Shown: positions 8,105-15,617 of the stretch, piece after piece
Layout: each line of letters opens with the position of its first letter
Numbering within the stretch: position 1 is the first letter of the stretch
Assembly (NCBI GenBank): GCA_964633975.1
Contig: CAZWKX010000031.1
Coordinates: forward strand, 1-23,843
DNA: 23,843 nt
From: CAZWKX01 sp964633975
GTDB lineage: Bacteria > Actinomycetota > Acidimicrobiia > Spongiisociales > UBA11373
Reading direction: 5' to 3'
Translations under genes and position numbers: made by a program
The notes under the pieces: model-generated
The model's input: the letters and a program-made list of their open reading frames with translations, nothing else
What the model was told of the DNA's origin: nothing
Databases searched by the model: none

Positions 8105-8123
8105 CGGAGCGGCCCCTGCGGGG
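7981..8123 (+). repeat. Direct repeat copy 1 (3' part of ssrA plus half terminator)
   Basis: 143 bases identical to 8278-8420 at an offset of 297. This copy is the functional one: it holds the 3' strand of helix P2, the last pseudoknot region, the T arm, the 3' acceptor strand and the left part of the terminator. The 154 bases between the copies (8124-8277) contain no recognisable gene. Confidence 0.95.
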
Positions 8124-8131
8124 GCCGCTCC
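8106..8131 (+). terminator. Terminator-like hairpin after ssrA
   Basis: GGAGCGGCCCC (8106-8116) and GGGGCCGCTCC (8121-8131) form a perfect 11-bp stem with a TGCG loop, one base after the tmRNA discriminator. TCATTT follows, a short T-rich tail. It would terminate tmRNA transcription and define the 3' processing region. Confidence 0.7.
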
Positions 8132-8277
8132 TCATTTGACATGGGAGATGCTGGCCGTGGTAGCTGGGGACGGGTTTCGGGTGCCGCTCAATGGGGGGCT
8201 GTCGGCTTGTGGGAATCCCGCTGTCTCCCTGTTCTGTCACGCGTACGTATGTGGAGAGCCGGCAGGCTGGGCTCTTG

Positions 8278-8420
8278 CCGGATAGGGCGGCGGGATACGC
8301 GCCGATAGCGTCCCGCCCGCCCGAACACTCGCTATCGGCTGCGCTCGGAGATGCCGACGCTGAAGCCTCAGAGGACCGGGGTTCGACTCCCCGCACCTCC
8401 ACGGAGCGGCCCCTGCGGGG
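8278..8420 (+). pseudogene. Detached copy of the ssrA 3' end
   Basis: Exact copy of 7981-8123 without the tmRNA 5' half, the tag frame or the 5' acceptor strand, so it cannot make tmRNA alone. The following hairpin (8403-8427) is altered relative to the first: one G is lost from the loop and one G has become C, leaving a C-C mismatch. Such a displaced 3' end is what tmRNA-targeting integrases leave on the far side of an inserted element; a simple tandem duplication would look the same. The stop of the convergent MFS gene lies eight bases beyond. Confidence 0.85.
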
Positions 8421-8427
8421 CCCCTCC

Positions 8428-9588
8428 TCAGTCTGAGGGCCCGGTGCCCCTGCGCCGGCGTGGATACACGGCTCCCACCGCCAGCATCAGAGCGACGGCC
8501 GCGGCAAACAGCGCCGGGCCCACGACGGTGATATCGAAGGCGTCGACGAGAAGCTTCATGCCGGCGGGAAGCAGCAGCACTCCCAACGCCCCCGAAGTCG
8601 ATTGCAGGCCGATGGCGGTGGCGACACGGTCGGCGCCGACCCGGCCAGGGGTGAGGGACATCATCGCCGGGAACACCGGGGAGAGGCCGGCGCCCATGAT
8701 GACGAGTGCGATACCTGTGGTCCAGGTGGCCGGTGCCCACCAGAGCAGCCATGTTCCCAGGAGGGCCAGCGTGGTCCCTCCCCCCAGCGCCCGCGCCGGA
8801 TGGAGCTGGCGCCCCAAGACGCCGATGAGGACACGGCCGGTCGCCAGGCTGGCCCAGAACGCGCTGACCAGGAGCCCGGCCGTGATGCCGCTCATGCCGC
8901 GGGCCTCGGTGAACAAGGTATAGGACCAATAGCCGGTTGCCTGCTCGAAGCCGGTGTACAGGGCGAACAGCGCCACCGGCGCCACGAAGGCGGTCCAAGA
9001 CGCGGACGGGCGCCTTGTGGGATTCGGTGCGGGCGCTGGGGACGGCGGCTCGCCCCAGAGTCTCACCGTGGCCAAGTAGGTGAGCAGCATGCAGGTCTGC
9101 AGCACCAGCAACACCGCGTAGCCGAAACGCCACGACCCTACGGTGTTGAGTGCCGCGGTGATCAGCTGAGGCGCGAGGGTGGCGCCGATGCCGAAGCCGG
9201 CGTGCGTCAGGTTCATGCCGCGCTGGTTGCCGGTGAGGGCCATGTGCACGTTGAAGGTGTTGCCGATGATGGCGCCACCGGCGCCCCCGACAAAGGCTCC
9301 GCTGACGAGAAGTAGCCACTGCTCCGCAGTGGCGTAAGCGGCGAGTCCGAGCAATATGCACACGGTGCCGGCGACGAGCAGGGGCCCGGCGCCGAAACGA
9401 CGCCACAGCTTGCCGCAGAGGAGGCTGGCGCCGGCGTAGCCGGCCATGGCGCCTGCCACGAGGATGCCGAGGTCCGAGATGGGGCGGGCGAACGTCTCGG
9501 CTATGGAGGGCCAGGCGATGGCTGTGGCGCCGCTCCCGATACCGACGGCGAGGTATCCACAGACGGCGATGGTGAGGAGGAGGCCCAC
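8428..9588 (-). CDS. Major facilitator superfamily transporter
   Basis: About 386 residues with some twelve hydrophobic helices and an MFS-like loop 2-3 (GKLWRRFGAG). The substrate cannot be told from sequence. The open frame extends to 9849, but that N-terminal extension is hydrophilic, Pro/Thr-rich and is the antisense of the repeat gene at 9698, so it is not coding. Candidate starts are GTG 9588 and TTG 9597. I prefer GTG 9588 because TAGCGT (minus strand, 9602-9597) lies eight bases upstream as a -10 box, as for other genes here; no ribosome site is seen for either. The 3' end meets the duplicated ssrA fragment tail to tail. Confidence 0.82.
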   Translation of the reverse strand: MGLLLTIAVCGYLAVGIGSGATAIAWPSIAETFARPISDLGILVAGAMAGYAGASLLCGKLWRRFGAGPLLVAGTVCILLGLAAYATAEQWLLLVSGAFVGGAGGAIIGNTFNVHMALTGNQRGMNLTHAGFGIGATLAPQLITAALNTVGSWRFGYAVLLVLQTCMLLTYLATVRLWGEPPSPAPAPNPTRRPSASWTAFVAPVALFALYTGFEQATGYWSYTLFTEARGMSGITAGLLVSAFWASLATGRVLIGVLGRQLHPARALGGGTTLALLGTWLLWWAPATWTTGIALVIMGAGLSPVFPAMMSLTPGRVGADRVATAIGLQSTSGALGVLLLPAGMKLLVDAFDITVVGPALFAAAVALMLAVGAVYPRRRRGTGPSD

Positions 9589-9596
9589 GGCGGGCA

Positions 9597-9602
9597 ACGC
9601 TA
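9597..9602 (-). promoter_or_regulatory. Possible -10 box for leaderless MFS gene
   Basis: TAGCGT on the minus strand, eight bases before GTG 9588. The same hexamer at the same distance precedes the divergent gene at 9698. No clear -35 element. Confidence 0.35.
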
Positions 9603-9683
9603 ACGGATCGGTGCGCCGGTGCGTGTGCTTGTCGGGACGCTGCAGGTGGCAGCCGGTGGCGGCGGAGGCCGTGGCATCTCGTC

Positions 9684-9689
9684 TAGCGT
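9684..9689 (+). promoter_or_regulatory. Possible -10 box for leaderless repeat-protein gene
   Basis: TAGCGT, eight bases before ATG 9698, with no ribosome binding site between. It mirrors the box of the divergent MFS gene. No clear -35 element. Confidence 0.4.
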
Positions 9690-9697
9690 TCCTAGAT

Positions 9698-10126
9698 ATG
9701 CGATGGTTCGCCGTGGGGACGGAGCCGGTTGGAGTGATCGCCATCGGGCAGGTGCCGACCGGGGTGGTCGCTTTGGGGCAGGGAGCCACTGGGATCGTCG
9801 CAGTGGGCCAGCTGGCCCGTGGGGTGGTGGCAATTGGCCAGGTGAGCATCGGGGCGTTCGCGTTCGGGCAGGCAGCGCTGGGTGCCGCCTGGGCCGGAGG
9901 GATGCTGGCCCTGGGCGGAACCAGCAGCTTCTCGATGCTGGGCTACGGGCCACTTGGCCGCTGGGTGCCCTGGCGGCGCGGCTTCCCCGAGGTTGCGCCG
10001 TTTGCCGGCCAGGTGGCGACGGCGGGTCGGCTCTTGCTGTTTTTGGGCCTCGTCGCCGCGGTCGTGCTGCTGGCGCTGCTGCCCATGTTCGATGCCGTCA
10101 TCGGCTCGAAGTCCCTCTTCGGCTGA
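9698..10126 (+). CDS. Membrane protein with decapeptide G-V-x-A-x-G-Q repeats
   Basis: 142 residues, family not recognised with certainty. After a short N-terminus (MRWFAVGTEP) come five tandem ten-residue units with pattern G-[VIA]-[VIF]-A-[VILF]-G-Q, such as GVIAIGQVPT and GVVALGQGAT, then a weaker sixth unit, a Gly/Trp/Arg-rich segment, and one strongly hydrophobic C-terminal helix (about residues 110-132). The exact ten-residue period with small residues suggests a stacked beta fold or glycine-packed helices; both are inference. A longer frame from 9446 is rejected because it is antisense to the MFS gene. The next 119 bases to azlD hold nothing I can identify. Confidence 0.75.
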   Translation: MRWFAVGTEPVGVIAIGQVPTGVVALGQGATGIVAVGQLARGVVAIGQVSIGAFAFGQAALGAAWAGGMLALGGTSSFSMLGYGPLGRWVPWRRGFPEVAPFAGQVATAGRLLLFLGLVAAVVLLALLPMFDAVIGSKSLFG

Positions 10127-10245
10127 CCCTGCTGCGCCGGGCTCAGCACCGCCCTGTTGGCTCCGCCTGCTGCCACCACCGGGCCGCAAAGTGAATCGTG
10201 CGGCCAGTGCCAGGCCGGAGGCGTCGGCGAAGGTAGGCGGGCGTA

Positions 10246-10575
10246 TCAGGTGAGCGCCTGCAGCAGCCACAGCACCGCCATGCCGGCACCGATGGTGAAA
10301 AACATGTTGCGTGTCCACCAGGCGACGCCGGCGGCAACCAGCCCGGCCAGTAGGCGCTCGTTGCCGAGGGTGAGGTCGATGGGGCCGTCGGGGCGGAAGA
10401 GCGCTGGAGCGGTGAGGGCGGCCAGCACCGCCGAGGGTACAAAACGCAGCACGCGCAGCGCCGCTTCGGGCACCCGCTCCACTCGTCCCACCAGCCCGAT
10501 GAACGAGAAGCGAAGCAGGAGCGTCCCGGCGCCGATGCTCACGATGACGAGCCAGGCTTCCCAGTCGGTGAGCAT
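10246..10575 (-). CDS. azlD: AzlD family branched-chain amino acid exporter subunit
   Basis: Small membrane subunit that works with AzlC to export branched-chain amino acids or analogues. 109 residues, the usual AzlD length, with about three or four helices. The ATG at 10575 starts MLTDWEAWLVIVSIGAGTLL; longer frames run into azlC and are Arg/Pro-rich, so they were dropped. Typical features are LLRFSFI near the N-terminus, the RFVPSAVLAALTAPALF segment and WWTRNMF. It starts two bases after the azlC stop, so the two are co-translated. Confidence 0.9.
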   Translation of the reverse strand: MLTDWEAWLVIVSIGAGTLLLRFSFIGLVGRVERVPEAALRVLRFVPSAVLAALTAPALFRPDGPIDLTLGNERLLAGLVAAGVAWWTRNMFFTIGAGMAVLWLLQALT

Positions 10576-10577
10576 GG

Positions 10578-11276
10578 TCAGGCTCCCCTCAAGCGTTCGA
10601 AGATGACCCCGGCAAGGATGCCGATGACAGAGGCAACGGGGAGAGCCAGGTGGTAAGGGAGGCTGGCGCCGAGCACAACGACCAGCGCGCTCGCCCCCGC
10701 CGCCACCACCGTGCCGAGGTCGCGCAAGGCCAGGACCAGCAGGGATAGGAAGACGAGGGGTACGGCGAAGTCGAGCGACCACGTGGTGGGAACGCTTGCG
10801 CCGAGCACGACGCCGATCAGGGTGCAGATCTGCCATACGACCCATAGCGGTGTGGCCGTTCCCAGGTAGAAGGCGACTCGGTCGGAGAGGCCGGCGGGGT
10901 GCTCGGCGTACTCGGTGATGGAGACTGCGTAGGACTGGTCGGTGAGCACGTAGGCGAGGCCGAGCCTTCCGGGCACACTGACCCCGCGCAGGTGCGGCGC
11001 CAAGCTGGCGCTGTACATGATCATGCGGGTGTTGATGACCAGGGCGGTCAGCACGATCACGAGGAGGCGGGCGTCTTCAACGATGAGACCGAGGGCGGCG
11101 AGCTGGCTGGCCCCGGCGAAGACGATCATCGACATGCCGACCGCCTTCACCGGCCCAAAGCCTGCCTCCGACGCGGCTACTCCGGCAACGAGCCCAAAGG
11201 GCACGATGCCGAGGATGACCGGTGAGATGCGTATCACACCGGCGGCGTAGGCGGAGCGCAGCGACCTTTCGCCCAT
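10578..11276 (-). CDS. azlC: AzlC family branched-chain amino acid exporter
   Basis: Large subunit of the AzlCD exporter. 232 residues and several hydrophobic helices. Family marks include GIVPFGLVAGVAASEAGF, MIVFAGASQLAAL, the NTRMIMYSASLAPHL segment and LTDQSYAVS. It starts at ATG 11276; no ribosome site is present, but TACGCT (minus strand, 11291-11286) lies nine bases upstream, which suggests a nearly leaderless mRNA. The divergent neighbour is a lipoprotein gene starting at 11381. Confidence 0.92.
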   Translation of the reverse strand: MGERSLRSAYAAGVIRISPVILGIVPFGLVAGVAASEAGFGPVKAVGMSMIVFAGASQLAALGLIVEDARLLVIVLTALVINTRMIMYSASLAPHLRGVSVPGRLGLAYVLTDQSYAVSITEYAEHPAGLSDRVAFYLGTATPLWVVWQICTLIGVVLGASVPTTWSLDFAVPLVFLSLLVLALRDLGTVVAAGASALVVVLGASLPYHLALPVASVIGILAGVIFERLRGA

Positions 11277-11285
11277 GAGGCGGGC

Positions 11286-11291
11286 AGCGTA
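11286..11291 (-). promoter_or_regulatory. Possible -10 box for azlCD
   Basis: TACGCT on the minus strand, nine bases before ATG 11276, with no Shine-Dalgarno sequence. A -35 match is not evident. Confidence 0.35.
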
Positions 11292-11380
11292 CCCACAACT
11301 CGGAGGGGGGACTTCACGCTTCGAGCTTCTTGGTCGTGTCCCGCCGGGTAGCCTCTGGTCAGCTCGATTGCGGAGGGAGC

Positions 11381-12253
11381 ATGCGCCGCTTGTCTGCCAT
11401 CGTCCTGACGGCCCTTATTGTTCTGGCCGCGTGCGGTGACGACGGCGAGGGGGTGGCAGACACCACGGCTCCCGGCCTGCCGACCACTATGGAGGCAGTG
11501 CCCGGCGAGCTGCCTCCGCCCGGTCCCGAGGTGTTCACCGGGCTGGCTCGATTGGTGAATCTCTACGTGGATGGAGCGGGGGAGACCATCGAGGTCGACG
11601 TCTGGGCGCATCGTTCATTCGAATACGGGCCGGTTCTGCTGGCTGAGGGTGTCGGCTTTGCCGAGTCCTCCGGCTACTTCGCCACGCCGGAGACGATGAG
11701 CGTGATCATCGTCCCTGCCGGCGCCGGCCCGGACGCCGAAGAGATCGGGACGATGTTTAGTCCTTCCGAGGGAGACCAGGAGACGAGTCTCCTTATCTGG
11801 GACGGTGAGGGCTACGGCGCGTCCGTGCTCCTGTTTCAGGAGGTCGCCACCGATCCGATCTTCGACCTTCCCGAGATACCCGGGCCCGGCGAGGGGCTCA
11901 TCGTCCTTCAAGCCAATCAGCTCTACGCCCAGGCCGGCGACGATCTACTCCGGTCGTCGTTCTATGTGGGCGCTCCAGGCACGGGCGAGTGCCTGCCGCA
12001 GATATTGCCGGAGGGCCTGCAGGACGCAATCCTCGGCGGGACCCAGTCCACCCAACACGTGCTTCCGGCGGGGGCGGCATCGTTCACACTGCACAGCTGG
12101 CCTTCAGCCGGCGGTGAAGGGCCGTGCTCGTCGGATCCGGCGTATGGTCCATTCGAGGTGACCGTCCCGAATGGAGGCGCCGGCTGGGTCTTCCTCTACA
12201 GCACCGACGGGCTTGCCACCATCGAGCTACTCGAGGCGCCCTGGGCGCAGTAG
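11381..12253 (+). CDS. Secreted lipoprotein of unknown function
   Basis: 290 residues. The start at ATG 11381 is set by GGAGGGA (11372-11378); an upstream in-frame start at 11330 would precede the signal. MRRLSAIVLTALIVLAACG is a lipoprotein signal with lipobox LAAC, so the mature protein is anchored outside the membrane by its first cysteine. The segment ARLVNLYVDGAG...EVDVWA and the later VIIVPAGAG faintly resemble DUF4397-type extracellular domains; this is a weak comparison by eye. Two further cysteines (ECLP and GPCSS) could form a disulfide. It is convergent with the ABC permease, with three bases between the stops. Confidence 0.82.
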   Translation: MRRLSAIVLTALIVLAACGDDGEGVADTTAPGLPTTMEAVPGELPPPGPEVFTGLARLVNLYVDGAGETIEVDVWAHRSFEYGPVLLAEGVGFAESSGYFATPETMSVIIVPAGAGPDAEEIGTMFSPSEGDQETSLLIWDGEGYGASVLLFQEVATDPIFDLPEIPGPGEGLIVLQANQLYAQAGDDLLRSSFYVGAPGTGECLPQILPEGLQDAILGGTQSTQHVLPAGAASFTLHSWPSAGGEGPCSSDPAYGPFEVTVPNGGAGWVFLYSTDGLATIELLEAPWAQ

Positions 12254-12256
12254 CCC

Positions 12257-13072
12257 TCACGGACGAAGCAGCTTCCCCAGGCGGCGTGAAGCTACGGCGA
12301 CGCCCACTGCGCCCATGCCGAGGAGAACGGCGACGTGTCCGGCGAGGCTCCAGTCGAAGACGCCGAGTGTCAGGGCCCGGATGATCTCGACACCGTGGTA
12401 CAGGGGGGAGAACCGGGTGAATGTCTGGAAGGCCGGCGGGTACACGTCCAGCGGGTAGAACGTCGCCGAGAAGAGGAAGAGCGGCATGGTCACGAGAGTG
12501 ACGTAGTCGAAGTCCTCCCACGAGCGCATGAAGGTGGTGGCCGCCATGCCACATGCGCCGAAGGCAAAGCCGATGAGGATGGCGGTTGGCAGAGCGAGGA
12601 TTCCCCACGGCGACTTCATCAGGCCCATGGAGGCCATCACGACGAGGAAGCCGCCGGCATACAGTGCGCCCCTCGCCAGTGACCAGGTGATTTCCCCGAC
12701 GGCGATGTCGGCCGGCTGCAGCGGCGTGGAGAGTATCGCCTCGTAGATCCTGCCGTACTTGAGCTTGAAGAAGATGTTGAAGGTCGACTCGAGCACGGCG
12801 CCGTTCATCGCCGCCGAGGCCAGCAAGGCCGGCGCCACGAAGGCGGCATACTCCACCGGCTCGCCGCCGGGCCCGGTCAGGTCGCCCACCAACTTGCCGA
12901 TGCCGATGCCGATCGAGAAGAGATAGAAGAGCGGCTCGACGAAGCCGGAAAACACGATGATCCAGGCGCGTCGGTACACGAGCAGGTTGCGCTCGAGGAT
13001 GTGGCCGGCCCCGCGGCCCAGCCGCATCGGTGGTGGGGCGACGCGGGCGATCAGCGCGGCAGACCCGGTCAC
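12257..13072 (-). CDS. ABC-2 type (NodJ-like) permease, second copy
   Basis: Membrane subunit of a three-gene exporter. 271 residues from GTG 13072, whose GTGA overlaps the TGA of the preceding permease by four bases; a longer frame to 13576 is antisense-like and Arg-rich and was dropped. About six helices, with NodJ/DrrB marks: VFSGFVEPLFYLFSIGIGIG, KYGRIYEAILSTPL, LFLFSATFYPLDVYP and FSPLYHGVEIIRAL. It is a paralogue of the permease at 13069, so the transporter probably uses a heterodimer. Substrate unknown; the family includes lipo-oligosaccharide and drug exporters. Confidence 0.9.
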   Translation of the reverse strand: MTGSAALIARVAPPPMRLGRGAGHILERNLLVYRRAWIIVFSGFVEPLFYLFSIGIGIGKLVGDLTGPGGEPVEYAAFVAPALLASAAMNGAVLESTFNIFFKLKYGRIYEAILSTPLQPADIAVGEITWSLARGALYAGGFLVVMASMGLMKSPWGILALPTAILIGFAFGACGMAATTFMRSWEDFDYVTLVTMPLFLFSATFYPLDVYPPAFQTFTRFSPLYHGVEIIRALTLGVFDWSLAGHVAVLLGMGAVGVAVASRRLGKLLRP

Positions 13073-13848
13073 AGGACCAGCCTCCTGCGAAACAGGCGCA
13101 CGGCGAGGATCGTGCCGGCCACGCTCCAAAAGAGCAGGTAGGCGACGCTTATCGCCGGGTGCAGGTCGAAGGGAAGGCCGAGCGCAGCGGAGCGGCACAG
13201 GGAGACCCCGTGCCAGAGGGGCGTGATGTAGGCGAAGGGCTCCGCGGCATCGGGAAGTTGCTCGATGGGGAAGAACGTCCCGGAGAACAGGAACAGGGGC
13301 ATGATGCCGAAGCGGAACAGTGTGACCAGCCCTGTCTCGTGCTCGAGCCGAGCCGTGTAGGCGGTGATTGCGGCGGCGAACGCCGCCCCGGTCAGGATCG
13401 CCGGCGGCATTGCCAGCAGCGCCCCCCGGAGGCTGGTGGCATCGAAGAGCCACATGATCAGCGCGAATACGACGACGCTGAAGGTCACCCGCAGCGCCGC
13501 CCATGCGATGTGGCCCAGGACCAGGTCGCGTACACCGATGGGTGTTGCCAGGGTGGCGTGGTACGTCTTGCGCCACTTCATGCCCGCCATGACGGGGTAT
13601 GAGGAGGCTCCGGCTGCGGTCTGCATGGCGATGGCGGCCAGCAGGCCGGGTGCAAGGAAGGTCAGGTATGGGATGTCGAGAGTGCTGCTGCCGCCGCTTC
13701 CTTGGTCGATGAGTTTTCCGAGGCCGACCCCCATGGCCAGGAGATAGAGGACGGGGGTGAGGAAGTTCGAAAAGACGCTGGCTCGCCAGGTGCGCCGGTA
13801 GTACCGGGCGTGGCCTTCGATCACGCGCAGGGGCGGGGCCGACATCAC
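13069..13848 (-). CDS. ABC-2 type (NodJ-like) permease, first copy
   Basis: 259 residues if started at GTG 13848, or 258 from the adjacent ATG 13845; both touch the ATPase TGA, so translation is coupled. NodJ-type segments are seen: SVFSNFLTPVLYLLAMGVGL, KWRKTYHATLATPIGVRDL, LFLFSGTFFPIEQLP and ITPLWHGVSLCR. About six helices. It should pair with the next permease and with the ATPase upstream. Confidence 0.91.
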   Translation of the reverse strand: MMSAPPLRVIEGHARYYRRTWRASVFSNFLTPVLYLLAMGVGLGKLIDQGSGGSSTLDIPYLTFLAPGLLAAIAMQTAAGASSYPVMAGMKWRKTYHATLATPIGVRDLVLGHIAWAALRVTFSVVVFALIMWLFDATSLRGALLAMPPAILTGAAFAAAITAYTARLEHETGLVTLFRFGIMPLFLFSGTFFPIEQLPDAAEPFAYITPLWHGVSLCRSAALGLPFDLHPAISVAYLLFWSVAGTILAVRLFRRRLVL

Positions 13849-14771
13849 TCGATCAGGGTTCGGCCGGTGAGGCGCAGGAAGACGTCTTCGAGCGTCGAGC
13901 GCCGACTGACCGTGCTCTCGGGCATGATGCCCCGCTCGGTCACTTCGACGGCGGTGCGATCGGCGTCGTCGGTGTACAGGAGCACTCGGTCGGGCAGGAT
14001 CTCGCTGTTCTCTGCGATGCCCTCTAGGCGTTCGATGGCGCGCTCTTGCTCGCCGACCGGGAAGCGGAGTTCCAGCACCTCACGCGGGGAGTAGCGGGCG
14101 ATGAGCTGCCGCGGCGAGTCCTCGGCGGCGATCTTGCCCTTGTCCATGATGACGAGGCGGTCGCAGAGCTGCTCCGCCTCGTCCATGTAGTGAGTGGTGA
14201 TGACGAGGGTCACCCCCTGCTGCTTGAGCCTGTAGAGGCGGTCCCACAGCAGGTGGCGTGCCTGCGGGTCGAGCCCTGTGGTCGGTTCGTCGAGTATAAG
14301 GAGATCGGGCTGGTTCATGAGACCGCGGGCGATGGTCAGGCGGCGCTTCATGCCGCCGGAGAGCGGCTCCACGGTGTCGTTGCGCCGTTCGGTCAGCTCG
14401 GCGAAGTCGAGGAGCTCTTCGACTCGCTCGTCGATGACTCGCTTGGGCATCCCGAAGTAGCGGCCGTAGATGAGGAGGTTCTCGTAGACGGAGAGCTCGT
14501 GGTCGAGGTTCTCCTCTTGGGGCACGACGCCGAGCCGGGCCCGGATGGCAGGTCCGTCGGTGTCCGGGTCCATGCCCAGAACCCGCAGATAGCCTTCGGT
14601 CACGGGCGAGGTGGCTCCGATCATGCGCATGGTGGAGGACTTGCCGGCGCCGTTCGGTCCCAGAAACCCGAACGCCTCACCGGGCTGGACGTCGAAGTCG
14701 ATGGCGTCGACCGCGGTGAACGACCCGAACCTCTTGGTGAGGCCGCGAGCGGTAACGAGAGCCTCTGACAT
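13845..14771 (-). CDS. NodI/DrrA-like ABC exporter ATPase
   Basis: 308 residues. Walker A GPNGAGKSS, Q-loop VVPQEENLD, signature LSGGMKRRL, Walker B LLILDEPTTGLDP and switch THYMDEAEQL are all intact. A C-terminal domain of about 80 residues, ending in STLEDVFLRLTGRTL, is typical of the DrrA/NodI branch of exporters. First gene of a three-gene operon with overlapping stops and starts. TACCGT (14786-14781, minus strand) lies nine bases before ATG 14771 without a ribosome site, so transcription may be leaderless. Confidence 0.93.
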   Translation of the reverse strand: MSEALVTARGLTKRFGSFTAVDAIDFDVQPGEAFGFLGPNGAGKSSTMRMIGATSPVTEGYLRVLGMDPDTDGPAIRARLGVVPQEENLDHELSVYENLLIYGRYFGMPKRVIDERVEELLDFAELTERRNDTVEPLSGGMKRRLTIARGLMNQPDLLILDEPTTGLDPQARHLLWDRLYRLKQQGVTLVITTHYMDEAEQLCDRLVIMDKGKIAAEDSPRQLIARYSPREVLELRFPVGEQERAIERLEGIAENSEILPDRVLLYTDDADRTAVEVTERGIMPESTVSRRSTLEDVFLRLTGRTLIE

Positions 14772-14780
14772 GGCCCGAGC

Positions 14781-14786
14781 ACGGTA
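14781..14786 (-). promoter_or_regulatory. Possible -10 box for the ABC exporter operon
   Basis: TACCGT on the minus strand, nine bases before ATG 14771. No ribosome site intervenes. -35 element not evident. Confidence 0.35.
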
Positions 14787-14829
14787 GTGGATTTCAGAAG
14801 GCGTGTTCCCCCGCCGTGGTGCGGAGGAG

Positions 14830-14885
14830 AATCGAGAGTTCAGAATTCAGAAACGGTCCAACGCGACTCTGAATTCTGAGTTCTT
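14830..14885. repeat. Heptad hairpin element, copy C
   Basis: Left arm CGAGAGTTCAGAATTCAGAA (14833-14852) and right arm GACTCTGAATTCTGAGTTCT (14865-14884) pair over most of their length around a 12-base centre. This is the shortest and cleanest copy. It lies 26 bases beyond the 3' end of the minus-strand lipoprotein gene. Confidence 0.8.
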
Positions 14886-14910
14886 GCCGCCGGGGCCTAG
14901 AGGTGCTCGG

Positions 14911-15432
14911 TCAGGGCTCAGGTGGGCTCTCCTGCAGCCATGCCGTCCCGCTACGAAGGCGGAAGCCGCCGCCTTCCTTCGAGAGTTCGGCGCCGTCGGG
15001 GCCGGCGACGAGATACAGCTGGGCGCCCTCCGGGTACAGCGTGGTCGTCAGGTTCATCTCGACGCCGAGTGTGGCGGCGTTGGGGTCGGGTGAGTCGGAG
15101 TCCTGGAACAGAGTGTCGGCGACGACCGCGCCGGGACCGAGGCGGGTGCGTTCGAAGCAGAACATGCAGACCTTGCCGTCGATGACGGTGGCGTGGCCCG
15201 TGACCGTGATTTGCAGCGTCTCCGTCTCATCGCCCAGGGCGAAGGAGATCTCTCCGTTGGCCACGTGCGTGGATATGCCCGGCACGGGCACGACCATCTC
15301 CTTGGTCAGGAGTGTGGCGTCGCTGGGGATGTCGAGCCGATCGGGCGTCGCTCCCCTCCCGCCGCACGCGACCAGTGCGAGGGCGAGCACGCAGAGCAGC
15401 AACTGTCGTGCGCCGGTCACGGAGTCCTTCAT
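14911..15432 (-). CDS. Small lipoprotein of unknown function
   Basis: 173 residues from ATG 15432 (175 if GTG 15438 is used; a GGGTGA just upstream favours the ATG weakly). MKDSVTGARQLLLCVLALAL leads to lipobox LVAC followed by GGRG, so it is an anchored extracellular protein. The mature part is mostly beta-like, with TLQITVTGHATVIDG and a CMFC pair that could bind metal or form a disulfide. Family not recognised. It is divergent from the membrane-anchored protein at 15618, and the 185 bases between hold both promoters; I see TAGGCT at 15587-15592 for the rightward gene. Confidence 0.8.
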   Translation of the reverse strand: MKDSVTGARQLLLCVLALALVACGGRGATPDRLDIPSDATLLTKEMVVPVPGISTHVANGEISFALGDETETLQITVTGHATVIDGKVCMFCFERTRLGPGAVVADTLFQDSDSPDPNAATLGVEMNLTTTLYPEGAQLYLVAGPDGAELSKEGGGFRLRSGTAWLQESPPEP

Positions 15433-15617
15433 CGTCACCCAAAGCAGGGCGCTGAAGCATCGCTCGCTCCATCATCGGCGGGCGGTCTATTCACGAGTCG
15501 CGATGAGCTCGGCCTGAGAAGCCGCTCGATGTCTGCAGGCGACCCGCATCCATCTAGTTTCCGGGGTCTCGTCTGGGGTGATTGCCTAGGCTGATTCGCG
15601 AGTGGAGGAGAGAAACC

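Noticed and set aside
8124..8277. A small gene between the two ssrA repeats
   Set aside because: No frame with ribosome site or recognisable protein; only 154 bases.
7827..8402. 191-residue minus-strand frame over tmRNA with an internal repeat
   Set aside because: Its repeat is just the duplicated ssrA 3' end read backwards; no independent coding evidence.
9589..9849. N-terminal extension of the MFS frame on the minus strand
   Set aside because: Hydrophilic Pro/Thr-rich repeats that are the antisense of the decapeptide gene; the transporter's first helix begins only after 9588.
13030..13602. Plus-strand frame opposite the ABC permeases
   Set aside because: Antisense of two clear membrane proteins; composition is that of a GC-rich shadow.
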